Below are positions 36,240-44,424 of a stretch of 64,000 nt of DNA, piece after piece. The notes below the pieces were generated by a model, which was given only the letters and a program-made list of their open reading frames with translations, did not search any database and had not been told where the DNA came from. Numbering within the stretch: the first letter of the stretch is position 1; each line of letters starts with the position of its first letter. The DNA lies in contig NZ_JACIJS010000003.1 of the NCBI RefSeq assembly GCF_014199445.1, positions 1 to 64,000 on the forward strand, given 5' to 3'. This DNA comes from Rubricella aquisinus (lineage in GTDB: Bacteria; Pseudomonadota; Alphaproteobacteria; Rhodobacterales; Rhodobacteraceae). Position numbers and translations under genes: made by a program.

Positions 36240-36313
36240 CCCCCGAAGGCCGCTTTCGCCCCCTCCAGGCCGGGCACTGTCCTGTGTTCCGCGCGGATGC
36301 GGGGGGCACGGCT

Positions 36314-36568
36314 ATGACCCAAATGACCCGCCCCATGCAGATCTTCCTTGGCGTTGGCCTCTTGGCTGCTGGCCCGATGTGGGGGAGTGCGGCGCATTTC
36401 CTGTCCGGCTCCACGCTGCCTTATGTGATCACGGCGGCGATGATGGGGGCCGGGCTGGCGCTGCTCCTCTTTGGCCGGCGCCGCGCCCGTATCTGGGGGC
36501 TGGCCGCCGCCTGCGCGCTCGCGGCCTTTCTTGCACACATGATGATCGGATCGGGGCACACCGCATGA
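36314..36568 (+). CDS. Small membrane protein in the transporter unit
   Basis: The 84-residue protein has three hydrophobic segments (IFLGVGLLAAGPMWGSAAHFL, PYVITAAMMGAGLALLLFG, IWGLAAACALAAFLAHMMI). It lies 34 nt before the first ATPase gene. No family recognised. It may be an accessory to the transporter or simply carried along. Confidence 0.6.
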   Translation: MTQMTRPMQIFLGVGLLAAGPMWGSAAHFLSGSTLPYVITAAMMGAGLALLLFGRRRARIWGLAAACALAAFLAHMMIGSGHTA

Positions 36569-36602
36569 CCCAATCCCAAACTTTCAGCCCAAAGGTGATG
36601 GC

Positions 36603-37424
36603 ATGAACGACATGAGCCCAGACGGCTACACCACCCCAGATGGCCGCCAGATCGGTGGCGTGATGATGGAGGTGAAGAACATCACCCTCCGCTTCGGCGG
36701 GGTGGTCGCGATCAAGGATATCTCCTTCGACATCCGAGAGGGGGAGATCCGCGCGATCATCGGCCCGAACGGAGCGGGGAAATCGTCGATGCTCAACGTC
36801 ATCAACGGCTTTTATCACCCGCAGGAGGGGGAGGTTTGGTTCAACGGCGCGAAGCGCAAGGCGATGAAGCCCCACGCGATCGCCAAGCAGGGCATCGCCC
36901 GCACCTTCCAGAACATCGCGCTGTTCAAGGGCATGTCCACGCTCGACAACATCATGACCGGCCGGTTTACCAAGATGAACGCGGGCTTTTGGTCCCAATG
37001 TCTGTGGAAGGGCAAGGCCGAGCAGGAAGAGATCGAAAACCGCGAATATGTCGAGAAGATCATCGACTTTCTGGAAATTCAGGCGATCCGCAAAACGCCC
37101 GTGGGCCGTTTGCCCTATGGCTTGCAAAAGCGGGTCGAGCTTGGCCGGGCCTTGGCGGCGGAGCCGAAACTCCTGCTGCTGGATGAACCGATGGCCGGCA
37201 TGAACGTGGAGGAGAAGGAGGACATGTCCCGCTTCATCCTCGATGTGAATGACGAGTTCGGCACCACGATTGCGCTGATCGAGCATGATATGGGCGTTGT
37301 GATGGATATCTCCGACCGGGTCGTGGTGATGGATTATGGCCGCAAGATCGGCGACGGCACACCGGATGTCGTGCGCGCTGACCCTGCGGTGATCGACGCG
37401 TATCTGGGGGTGGCCCATGACTGA
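36603..37424 (+). CDS. Liv-type ABC transporter ATPase (LivG-like)
   Basis: The 273-residue ATPase has Walker A GPNGAGKSS, Q-loop region IARTFQNIALF, signature LPYGLQKRVELGRAL, Walker B LLLLDEPMAG and the switch His in ALIEHDMG. The signature is a Liv-type variant (LPYGLQKR rather than LSGGQ). It powers import together with the permeases and binding protein downstream. Confidence 0.93.
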   Translation: MNDMSPDGYTTPDGRQIGGVMMEVKNITLRFGGVVAIKDISFDIREGEIRAIIGPNGAGKSSMLNVINGFYHPQEGEVWFNGAKRKAMKPHAIAKQGIARTFQNIALFKGMSTLDNIMTGRFTKMNAGFWSQCLWKGKAEQEEIENREYVEKIIDFLEIQAIRKTPVGRLPYGLQKRVELGRALAAEPKLLLLDEPMAGMNVEEKEDMSRFILDVNDEFGTTIALIEHDMGVVMDISDRVVVMDYGRKIGDGTPDVVRADPAVIDAYLGVAHD

Positions 37425-37444
37425 TCGCCTTAAGCAATCTGCCG

Positions 37445-37528
37445 TCCGGTCGCGCATGCGACCGGATCGCACCCGACCCGCCCCCAAGGGCGGGTGCGAT
37501 GCACCCACCCCCGGGCCGGGTGCGATCC
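37445..37528 (+). repeat. Nested hairpins between the ATPase and permease genes
   Basis: TCCGGTCGC/GCGACCGGA (37445-37466) is followed by ACCCGCCC/GGGCGGGT (37476-37495), and an outer pair GGATCGCACCCG (37464-37475) with CGGGTGCGATCC (37517-37528). There is no T run. The structure separates the ATPase from the membrane subunits and could set their different expression levels. Confidence 0.6.
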
Positions 37529-37576
37529 TTCAGGCAATTCGTAACACCGATGCATCAACGCCGATGGAGGCCCAAA

Positions 37577-38581
37577 ATGTCAGCTGATTTCCTCAATCTG
37601 CTTGAAGTCGCGATCAACGGGCTGATGGCCGGGGTTCTGTATTCCCTCGTTGCCCTTGGCTTCGTTCTGATTTTCAAGGCGTCGGGCGTGTTCAACTATG
37701 CCCAAGGCGTGATGGCGCTGTTTGCGGCGCAAACGCTGGTGGGTATCCAGACAGGCCAAGTGCCCTTTGCCCATCTCATCAACGCGATTTTCGGGACCGA
37801 AGTGCATTATTTCGGGTGGAACGTGCCCGCCTTGCTGGCGATCCTGTTTACCGTGCTGGTCATGATCCTGTTTGCGTGGATCGTGGTGAAGGTGATCCTC
37901 GTGCGCCTTGTCGGGCAGGAGCCGATTATCCTCTTTATGGCGACGATTGGCCTTGCCTATTTCATGGAAGGCTTCGGCGACATGATGTGGAACTCCGAGG
38001 TGAAGCGCCTTGATGTTGGCATCCCCTCGGGTGGGTCGTTCTGGATCGAGGATGTGACCGTGCAATGGGCGGCAGAGGGTGAGCGCTATTTCGGCATGTA
38101 TGTCGATGTGCTCGATATCTGGGCGACCGTCATCGCGGTGGCGCTGGTGGCGAGCCTTGCCGCGTTTGCGCAATACACCAAACCGGGCCGCGCGATGCGG
38201 GCGGTGGCGGATGATCCGACGGCGGCGCTGTCGGTCGGCATTTCCCTCAACAAGATCTGGATCATGGTCTGGTCGCTCGCGGGCTTTGTCGCCATCGTCG
38301 CGGGCATCATGTGGGGCGCGAAATCGGGCGTGCAATTCTCGCTCTCGCTGATTGCACTCAAGGCGCTGCCGGTGCTGATGCTGGGGGGCTTTACCTCCAT
38401 CAGCGGGGCAATCGTGGGCGGTTTGATCATCGGGGTGGGCGAAAAGCTGTTCGAGTATCTGATCGGCGTACCCTTCCTTGGCGGAGCCACGGAAAACTGG
38501 TTCGCCTATGTGCTGGCGCTCATCTTCCTCGTGTTCCGGCCGCAGGGCCTGTTCGGCGAAAAAATCATCGAGAGGGTCTAA
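37577..38581 (+). CDS. Liv-type ABC transporter permease (LivH-like)
   Basis: The 334-residue membrane protein starts LLEVAINGLMAGVLYSLVALGFVLIFKASGVFNYAQG, the LivH pattern. It has about eight membrane segments and the ATPase-contact region AMRAVADDPTAALSVGISLNKI. The ATG at 37577 follows GGAGG by 6 nt. Confidence 0.93.
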   Translation: MSADFLNLLEVAINGLMAGVLYSLVALGFVLIFKASGVFNYAQGVMALFAAQTLVGIQTGQVPFAHLINAIFGTEVHYFGWNVPALLAILFTVLVMILFAWIVVKVILVRLVGQEPIILFMATIGLAYFMEGFGDMMWNSEVKRLDVGIPSGGSFWIEDVTVQWAAEGERYFGMYVDVLDIWATVIAVALVASLAAFAQYTKPGRAMRAVADDPTAALSVGISLNKIWIMVWSLAGFVAIVAGIMWGAKSGVQFSLSLIALKALPVLMLGGFTSISGAIVGGLIIGVGEKLFEYLIGVPFLGGATENWFAYVLALIFLVFRPQGLFGEKIIERV

Positions 38582-38584
38582 ATC

Positions 38585-39661
38585 ATGTTCTATCGTGAAG
38601 CAGGCGATTTCAAAACGACCTATGCCGCCGATCAGCAGACCTTTCCGATCCTGTTCGACCGGCGCACCTACTACATCGTGTTGGCGATTGCGCTGGGGGT
38701 GATGCCCTTTGTCGTGACCGACTACATCACCAACGCGATCCTGCTGCCGTTCCTGATCTACGCCATCGCGGCGATCGGACTGAATATCCTGACGGGCTAT
38801 TGCGGGCAGGTGTCACTTGGCACAGGTGGGTTCATGGCGGTAGGCGCTTACGCGACCTACAAGCTGATGACCGGATTTCCCGACCTCAATATCGCGATCA
38901 TCGTGGTCCTGTCGGGCTTTATCACCGCCGGTGTCGGGGTGCTGTTTGGCCTGCCGTCCCTGCGGATCAAGGGCTTTTATCTCGCGGTGGCGACGCTGGC
39001 TGCGCAGTTCTTCCTTGTGTGGATGTTCAACAAGGTGAGCTGGTTCTACAACTATTCCGCCTCGGGTCAGATCAACGCGCCTGAGCGCACGATGCTCGGT
39101 CAGCCGGTCACGGGTGCGGAGACGGAGCCGTGGGTGGCCTATCTTTTCTGCCTTGCCTTCCTGATCGTGCTGGCCGTGATCGCGCGCAACCTGACGCGCG
39201 GGCGCATTGGCCGCTCTTGGATGGCGATCCGCGATATGGACATCGCGGCAGAGATCATCGGCGTGAACCCGCTTTGGTCCAAGCTCAGCGCCTTTGCCGT
39301 ATCGTCCTTCTTTGTCGGTGTGTCCGGTAGCCTGTTCTTCGCCGTCTATCTTGGCGCGGTTGAAGTGGGGGAGGCGTTCGGCATCCAGAAATCGTTCCTC
39401 GTGCTGTTCATGATCATCATTGGCGGGCTTGGCTCCATCTTTGGCAGCCTTGCGGGCGCGGCCTTTATGGTGCTGTTGCCGGTGGTCCTGAAACTGGTGA
39501 TGGTGGACAGCCTTGGCTGGCCCACGGACCTTGCGGCGCATTTCAACTTCATCGTGGTGGGCGCGCTGATCGTCGCGTTCCTGATCTTTGAGCCGCATGG
39601 CCTTGCCCAGTTGTGGCGCATCGCGAAAGAAAAACTGAGACTCTGGCCCTTCCCCCATTAA
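38585..39661 (+). CDS. Liv-type ABC transporter permease (LivM-like)
   Basis: The 358-residue membrane protein has the LivM motifs AIAAIGLNILTGYCGQVSLGTGGFMAVGAY and GRSWMAIRDMDIAAEIIGVN (ATPase contact), and GGLGSIFGSLAGA. It follows LivH by 3 nt, indicating translational coupling. Confidence 0.93.
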   Translation: MFYREAGDFKTTYAADQQTFPILFDRRTYYIVLAIALGVMPFVVTDYITNAILLPFLIYAIAAIGLNILTGYCGQVSLGTGGFMAVGAYATYKLMTGFPDLNIAIIVVLSGFITAGVGVLFGLPSLRIKGFYLAVATLAAQFFLVWMFNKVSWFYNYSASGQINAPERTMLGQPVTGAETEPWVAYLFCLAFLIVLAVIARNLTRGRIGRSWMAIRDMDIAAEIIGVNPLWSKLSAFAVSSFFVGVSGSLFFAVYLGAVEVGEAFGIQKSFLVLFMIIIGGLGSIFGSLAGAAFMVLLPVVLKLVMVDSLGWPTDLAAHFNFIVVGALIVAFLIFEPHGLAQLWRIAKEKLRLWPFPH

Positions 39662-39681
39662 GGTGGGGCCATTGACAATAA

Positions 39682-39697
39682 CCGGGGCAAACCCCGG
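39682..39697 (+). repeat. Short hairpin before the binding-protein gene
   Basis: CCGGGG-CAAA-CCCCGG, 21 nt after the LivM stop and 39 nt before the binding-protein start. It may protect or delimit a separate transcript for the binding protein. Confidence 0.5.
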
Positions 39698-39736
39698 ATT
39701 TCACCGCTTCGAACAAACCTTAAGGGAGGTATACCA

Positions 39737-41020
39737 ATGAAGCTCAAGAAACTGGCCACCGTCTCCGTGGCAGCAATCATGGCGGCAAGCCCGGTCATGG
39801 CGGACCTCGTGTTCCCCAGCCTGTCTTACCGCACCGGCGCTTATGCGGCGGGTGGCATTCCGTTCGCGGACGGCTATGCGGATTACTTCACGCTCCTGAA
39901 CCAGCGCGATGGCGGTATCGGTGGCGTGCCGACCCGCGTGATCGAGTGTGAGACGGCCTATAACACCGAAAAAGGCGTTGAGTGCTACGAGTCGACCAAG
40001 GGCGAAGGCGCCTTGGTGTATCAGCCGCTCTCCACGGGCATCACCTATCAGTTGATCCCGAAAGCAACCGCAGACGGTATCCCGATCCACTCCATGGGTT
40101 ATGGCCGGACCTCGGCTGCGAATGGCGACGTGTTCTCCAACGTGTTCAACTATCCGGGCAACTACTGGCATGCAGCATCCGGCATCATCAATTACCTGCT
40201 GGATGAGAACAATGGCGACCTGAACGGCAAGAACATCGCGCTTGTCTATCACAACTCCGCCTACGGCAAGGAGCCGATCCGTACGCTTGAGGAACTGTCC
40301 GCCAAGCACGGCTTCAACCTGACGCTGCTCGCCGTGGATCACCCCGGTCAGGAGCAGAAATCCCAGTGGCTGCAAATCCGGCGCGAGCGCCCGGACAATG
40401 TGATCATGTGGGGCTGGGGCGTGATGAACCCGACCGCAATCAACGAGGCGATCAACATCCGCTATCCGATGGAAGATTTCATCGGCGTGTGGTGGTCCGG
40501 CTCTGAGAATGACGTGGTGGCCGCAGGCGCGGGGGCCGATGGCTATAAGGCGATCACCTTCCACAATGTGGGCAGCGATTTCCCGGTCTTTGATGACATC
40601 CAACAGTATGTTGTCGAAGCAGGTCTCGCCGCGGGTGCGGGCGACCAGATCGGCACCGTGCTCTACAACCGTGGTCTTTATGCCGCGATGTTGGCCGCAG
40701 AAGCAGCCAAGACCGCGCAGGAAATCCACGGTGTGGCGGACATTACCGCAGCGATGATGCGCGACGGTATGGAAGCGCTGGAAATCTCCGAAGAGAAGAT
40801 GGCGGCCCTTGGCATGCCGAACTTTGGTCCGGCCTTCACCGTCACTTGTGAAAACCACGGTGGTCCGGGCCTCGGCGCGATCCAGCAGTGGGATGCGGAG
40901 AGCCAGACATGGTCCCTCATCACCGACTTCATGGAGCCGGATATGGACGTGATCCAGCCGCTGATTGATGCCGATTCCGCAGCTTTCGCGGCGGAAAACA
41001 ACATCGAGCCGCAGTGCTGA
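39737..41020 (+). CDS. Periplasmic substrate-binding protein (Liv/Leu type)
   Basis: The 427-residue protein has a signal peptide (MKLKKLATVSVAAIMAASPVMA) and a type I periplasmic-binding fold. The segments GGVPTRVIECETAYNTEKGVECYES and NIALVYHNSAYGKEPIRTLEEL resemble Liv-type proteins that bind aromatic or aliphatic acids rather than leucine. GGGAGG precedes the start. The surrounding ligases suggest that the ligand is a carboxylic acid. Confidence 0.9.
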   Translation: MKLKKLATVSVAAIMAASPVMADLVFPSLSYRTGAYAAGGIPFADGYADYFTLLNQRDGGIGGVPTRVIECETAYNTEKGVECYESTKGEGALVYQPLSTGITYQLIPKATADGIPIHSMGYGRTSAANGDVFSNVFNYPGNYWHAASGIINYLLDENNGDLNGKNIALVYHNSAYGKEPIRTLEELSAKHGFNLTLLAVDHPGQEQKSQWLQIRRERPDNVIMWGWGVMNPTAINEAINIRYPMEDFIGVWWSGSENDVVAAGAGADGYKAITFHNVGSDFPVFDDIQQYVVEAGLAAGAGDQIGTVLYNRGLYAAMLAAEAAKTAQEIHGVADITAAMMRDGMEALEISEEKMAALGMPNFGPAFTVTCENHGGPGLGAIQQWDAESQTWSLITDFMEPDMDVIQPLIDADSAAFAAENNIEPQC

Positions 41021-41033
41021 TCTGATCAAACCG

Positions 41034-41059
41034 ACCCCGGCGCCCATCCGCGCCGGGGT
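41034..41059 (+). repeat. Hairpin after the binding-protein gene
   Basis: ACCCCGGCGC and GCGCCGGGGT form a 10-bp stem around CCATCC, 13 nt after the stop, followed by CACCCCC and no T run. Such structures behind binding-protein genes often stabilise the upstream mRNA, raising the yield of the binding protein over the membrane subunits. Confidence 0.65.
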
Positions 41060-41089
41060 CACCCCCACAGAATTTCACGGAGCCACCCC

Positions 41090-41905
41090 ATGCTTGACGC
41101 CGGAAAGACCGAGACGCTTCTTGAGGTCAACAATATCGAGGTGATCTACAATCACGTCATCCTTGTGCTCAAGGGCGTGAGCCTGACAGTGCCGAAAGGG
41201 GGCATTACGGCCCTTCTGGGCGGCAATGGCGCGGGCAAGACGACCACGCTCAAGGCAATCTCGAACCTGTTGCAGGCCGAGCGTGGCGAGGTCACCAAAG
41301 GCTCCATCATCTATCGCGGCGATCATGTCGCCGATCTCAACCCGGCGGATCTGGTGCGGCGCGGGGTTATTCAGGTCATGGAAGGCCGCCATTGTTTTGA
41401 GCACCTGACGGTCGAGGAAAACCTCCTGACGGGCGCCTACACCCGCTCCAAGGCCGAAACGAAAGAGGGGCTGGAGATGGTTTACACCTATTTCCCGCGT
41501 CTCAAGGAGCGGCGCACCTCTCAGGCGGGCTACACCTCCGGCGGGGAGCAGCAGATGTGCGCCATTGGCCGCGCGCTGATGGCACGGCCCGAAACGATCC
41601 TTCTGGACGAGCCGTCCATGGGCCTTGCCCCGCAGTTGGTTGAGGAGATTTTCACCATCGTGAAAAACCTCAATGAGCAGGAAGGCGTGTCCTTCCTCAT
41701 CGCGGAGCAGAACACCAATGTCGCCCTGCGCTTTGCCCATCAGGGGTATATCCTTGAATCGGGTCGCGTGGTGATGGAAGGCCCTGCTGCCGAATTGCGC
41801 GAAAACCCGGATGTGAAGGAATTCTACCTCGGCATGGGGGATGAGGGCCGCAAATCCTTCCGCGACACGCGCAGCTATCGCCGCCGCAAACGCTGGCTGA
41901 GCTGA
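41090..41905 (+). CDS. Liv-type ABC transporter ATPase (LivF-like)
   Basis: The 271-residue ATPase has Walker A GGNGAGKTT, signature TSGGEQQMCAIGRAL and Walker B ILLDEPSMGLAP. A basic C-terminal extension (FRDTRSYRRRKRW) is longer than in typical LivF of about 235 residues. It pairs with the LivG-like subunit. A 6-nt gap leads to the next small gene. Confidence 0.92.
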   Translation: MLDAGKTETLLEVNNIEVIYNHVILVLKGVSLTVPKGGITALLGGNGAGKTTTLKAISNLLQAERGEVTKGSIIYRGDHVADLNPADLVRRGVIQVMEGRHCFEHLTVEENLLTGAYTRSKAETKEGLEMVYTYFPRLKERRTSQAGYTSGGEQQMCAIGRALMARPETILLDEPSMGLAPQLVEEIFTIVKNLNEQEGVSFLIAEQNTNVALRFAHQGYILESGRVVMEGPAAELRENPDVKEFYLGMGDEGRKSFRDTRSYRRRKRWLS

Positions 41906-41911
41906 TCTGCC

Positions 41912-42208
41912 ATGGCAGAGGACCGCGTCGCCTGTCGCACACCCGCCGAAGGGCGGGAGGGTGTGACGTCTATTCCGACATGGAAGTTTGACCTTCTGCG
42001 CGCCGCGATCCTCGATGCACTGAGCGGCGGTCCGATGAAGAACGCGGATCTTAAGGATGCGGTGGGCAGCCGTCTGTCGCCGGATGACCTTTCCCGGCTG
42101 GGAAAGCTCGGCTGGCATGTCATCACCGTCAAGCTCGAACTCGAAGTCCGGGGGGAGATCGAACGCATCCCCGGCCAGAAACCCCTTACGATACGGTTGG
42201 CCCAATGA
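41912..42208 (+). CDS. Small winged-helix-like protein (DUF6958-like)
   Basis: The 98-residue protein has FDLLRAAILDALSGGPMKNADLKDAVGSRLSPDDLSRLGKLGWHVITVKLELEVRGEIERI. This looks like a helix-turn-helix core followed by a beta wing. I recall a family numbered DUF6958 with this pattern but cannot confirm it. It could be a DNA-binding regulator of the unit. It overlaps the next gene by 4 nt. Confidence 0.6.
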   Translation: MAEDRVACRTPAEGREGVTSIPTWKFDLLRAAILDALSGGPMKNADLKDAVGSRLSPDDLSRLGKLGWHVITVKLELEVRGEIERIPGQKPLTIRLAQ

Positions 42209-43422
42209 CCCATTATGACGCGCTTGAAACCCGTACCGCTGACGCCCGCGCAGCGTCGCTCGCGGCAGCCTTGCCAACGCAGATCGCGAATGCAATGGCC
42301 GCACCCGGCCTGGCTGCGCATCTGGCCGGAGTGGACCCGGCTGCGATCACGTCGCGAGAGGCGTTGGCGAGCCTGCCCGTGTTCCGCAAATCCGCGCTTG
42401 GGGCCGCGCAAAAGGACCATCCGCCCTTTGGCGGGACCACGACCAAAGCGCCCTCCGCCTTTGCCCATGTGTTCCAATCCCCCGGCCCGATCTATGAGCC
42501 GGGCGGGCGCGGTGGCGATTGGTGGCGCTTGGGCCGCTTTGCCCATGCCGCCGGGATCGGGCAGGGCGATATCGTGCACAATTGCTTCAGCTACCACATG
42601 ACGCCCGCTGGCATGATGTTCGAGAACGCGGCACAGGCCGTGGGTGCCGCCGTGTTCCCCGCAGGCACCGGCCAGACCGAATTGCAGGCCGAAGCCGCCG
42701 CGCATCTGGGCTGCACCGCCTATGCGGGCACGCCCGATTACCTCAAGATGATCCTTGAGAAAGCGGATGAGATGGGCCTGACGCTGGCCATCACCAAGGC
42801 GGCAGTATCGGGCGGCGCGCTCTTCCCGTCGCTGCGCCAATACTACACCGACCGGGGCATCGCCTGTCTGCAAACCTACGCCACCGCCGATCTGGGCAAT
42901 GTCGCCTACGAATCCTCCGCGATGGAGGGGCTGATCGTCGATGAGGGCGTCATCGTGGAGATCGTCCGCCCCGGCACGGGCGACCCGGTGCCAGAGGGCG
43001 AAGTGGGGGAGGTCATCGTGACCACCCTCAACCCCGATTACCCCCTGATCCGCTTTGCCACGGGCGATATGTCCGCCGTGATGAGCGGGGAAAGCCCCTG
43101 TGGCCGCACCAATATGCGGATCAAAGGATGGATGGGCCGCGCCGATCAAACGACCAAGATCAAGGGCATGTTCGTGCGCCCCGAACAGGTCGCAGCCCTT
43201 GTCGCCCGCCTACCGGAAGTATCGCGCGCCCGCGTCATCGCCACCCGCGCAGGAGAGGCCGATGTGATGACCGTGCAGGTCGAGGCGGAAGGCGTGTCGG
43301 AGGACACCCTGCAAACCGCGATCACCGCCACGCTCAAGATGAAGGGCCAGATCGAAATCGTCGCGCCCGGCAGCCTGCCCAATGATGGCAAGGTGATCGA
43401 CGATCAGCGCAGCTATGACTGA
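42205..43422 (+). CDS. PaaK-like CoA ligase with altered P-loop
   Basis: The 405-residue protein follows the phenylacetate-CoA ligase family: LPVFRKSAL, TAYAGTPDYLKMIL, VSGGALFPSLR, LQTYATADLGNVAYE, YPLIRFATGDMSAV and the C-terminal GRADQTTKIKGMFVRPEQV. The usual SSGTTG-KP phosphate loop is replaced by FQSPGPIYEPGG at about residues 90-101. It may use another acid, or have lost adenylation. It overlaps both neighbours (4 and 8 nt). Confidence 0.78.
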   Translation: MTHYDALETRTADARAASLAAALPTQIANAMAAPGLAAHLAGVDPAAITSREALASLPVFRKSALGAAQKDHPPFGGTTTKAPSAFAHVFQSPGPIYEPGGRGGDWWRLGRFAHAAGIGQGDIVHNCFSYHMTPAGMMFENAAQAVGAAVFPAGTGQTELQAEAAAHLGCTAYAGTPDYLKMILEKADEMGLTLAITKAAVSGGALFPSLRQYYTDRGIACLQTYATADLGNVAYESSAMEGLIVDEGVIVEIVRPGTGDPVPEGEVGEVIVTTLNPDYPLIRFATGDMSAVMSGESPCGRTNMRIKGWMGRADQTTKIKGMFVRPEQVAALVARLPEVSRARVIATRAGEADVMTVQVEAEGVSEDTLQTAITATLKMKGQIEIVAPGSLPNDGKVIDDQRSYD

Positions 43423-43876
43423 CCTCACGGCAGAGGTGCGCGCCAGTATCGAGGCAAGCGTTCTGTGCTGGCTGGCCACCATGGGGGAGGACGGTTTTCC
43501 GAATGTCTCCCCCAAGGAGATGTTTTTGGCGCAGGGGAACAGCATCCTGATCGGCAATATCGCATCCCCCCGGACCCGCGCGAATATCCTCGCCACGCCG
43601 CAGGTCTGCGTCAGTTTTGTCGATGTGTTCGCGCAAAAGGGGTTTAAGGTCAAAGGCGTGGCGACCCTGCATGTCGGCGGCAGTGATGGGTTTGCCCGCC
43701 TCTCCCCGTCGCTGATTGACATGGCAGGCCCAAATTTTCCGCTGCGCGATGTGATCGAGGTCGTGCCGACCCACATCGCCCCGATCATCGCCCCGTCCTA
43801 CACGCTCGTCCCGGACCGACCGGATGATGAGCGGCGCGCGATGACCTATGCCGCCTATGGGGTCCGCCCTGCCTGA
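43415..43876 (+). CDS. Pyridoxamine 5'-phosphate oxidase-fold flavoprotein
   Basis: The 153-residue protein has the split-barrel start LCWLATMGEDGFPNVSPKEMFLAQGNSILIGNI and RANILATPQVCVSFVDVF, typical of small FMN-binding PPOx-fold proteins. It is probably an FMN reductase or oxidase; true PdxH motifs are missing. It overlaps the preceding ligase gene by 8 nt. Confidence 0.8.
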   Translation: MTDLTAEVRASIEASVLCWLATMGEDGFPNVSPKEMFLAQGNSILIGNIASPRTRANILATPQVCVSFVDVFAQKGFKVKGVATLHVGGSDGFARLSPSLIDMAGPNFPLRDVIEVVPTHIAPIIAPSYTLVPDRPDDERRAMTYAAYGVRPA

Positions 43877-44387
43877 GCCTCAGATCCGCCCTGCAATACC
43901 GGACGACTCGGCAAGCCTTGCCGCGCTGTCGATGGAGGTGTGGCTGGGCACCTACATCCGCCATGGGGTCAGCGCCTTTTTCGCCGATTATGCGCTGGAC
44001 ACGTTCACCAAACTCATGTTCGAGGCGCATTTGGCTGACCCGCAGGAGCGGTTCTTCGTCTCCCAAAACCGCGATGGGATCGACGGGTTCATCCGCTTGA
44101 CCAAGGACAAGCCCGCGCCGGGCCGCCCTGACCTGACCGTTGAGCTAACTACGCTCTACATCCAGCCCCGGCATCAGGGCAGGGGGCTGGGTGCGGCCCT
44201 GATGGCGCATGGATTGGCGAGGATGCAGGCCGAGGGGGCGGAGGCGGTCTGGCTGGCCGTAAACTCCGAGAACACCGCGGCCATCGCCTTCTATCACAGG
44301 CACGGTTACTCCCATGCGGGCCAAACCCATTTTCGCATCGCGGATCAGGCCTATCTGAACGAGATACTCACCCGCCCGCTTGGCTGA
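43848..44387 (+). CDS. GNAT N-acetyltransferase
   Basis: The 179-residue protein has GNAT motif A (LTTLYIQPRHQGRGLGAALMAHGL) and motif B (WLAVNSENTAAIAFYHRHGYSHAG). It transfers an acetyl group to an unknown amine. It overlaps the PPOx gene by 29 nt if it starts at 43848, or 20 nt with the ATG at 43857. Confidence 0.85.
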   Translation: MPPMGSALPEPQIRPAIPDDSASLAALSMEVWLGTYIRHGVSAFFADYALDTFTKLMFEAHLADPQERFFVSQNRDGIDGFIRLTKDKPAPGRPDLTVELTTLYIQPRHQGRGLGAALMAHGLARMQAEGAEAVWLAVNSENTAAIAFYHRHGYSHAGQTHFRIADQAYLNEILTRPLG

Positions 44388-44424
44388 TCTGGACAAGCCT
44401 CCGGCGCGGGCGTATCGCGGTGGT

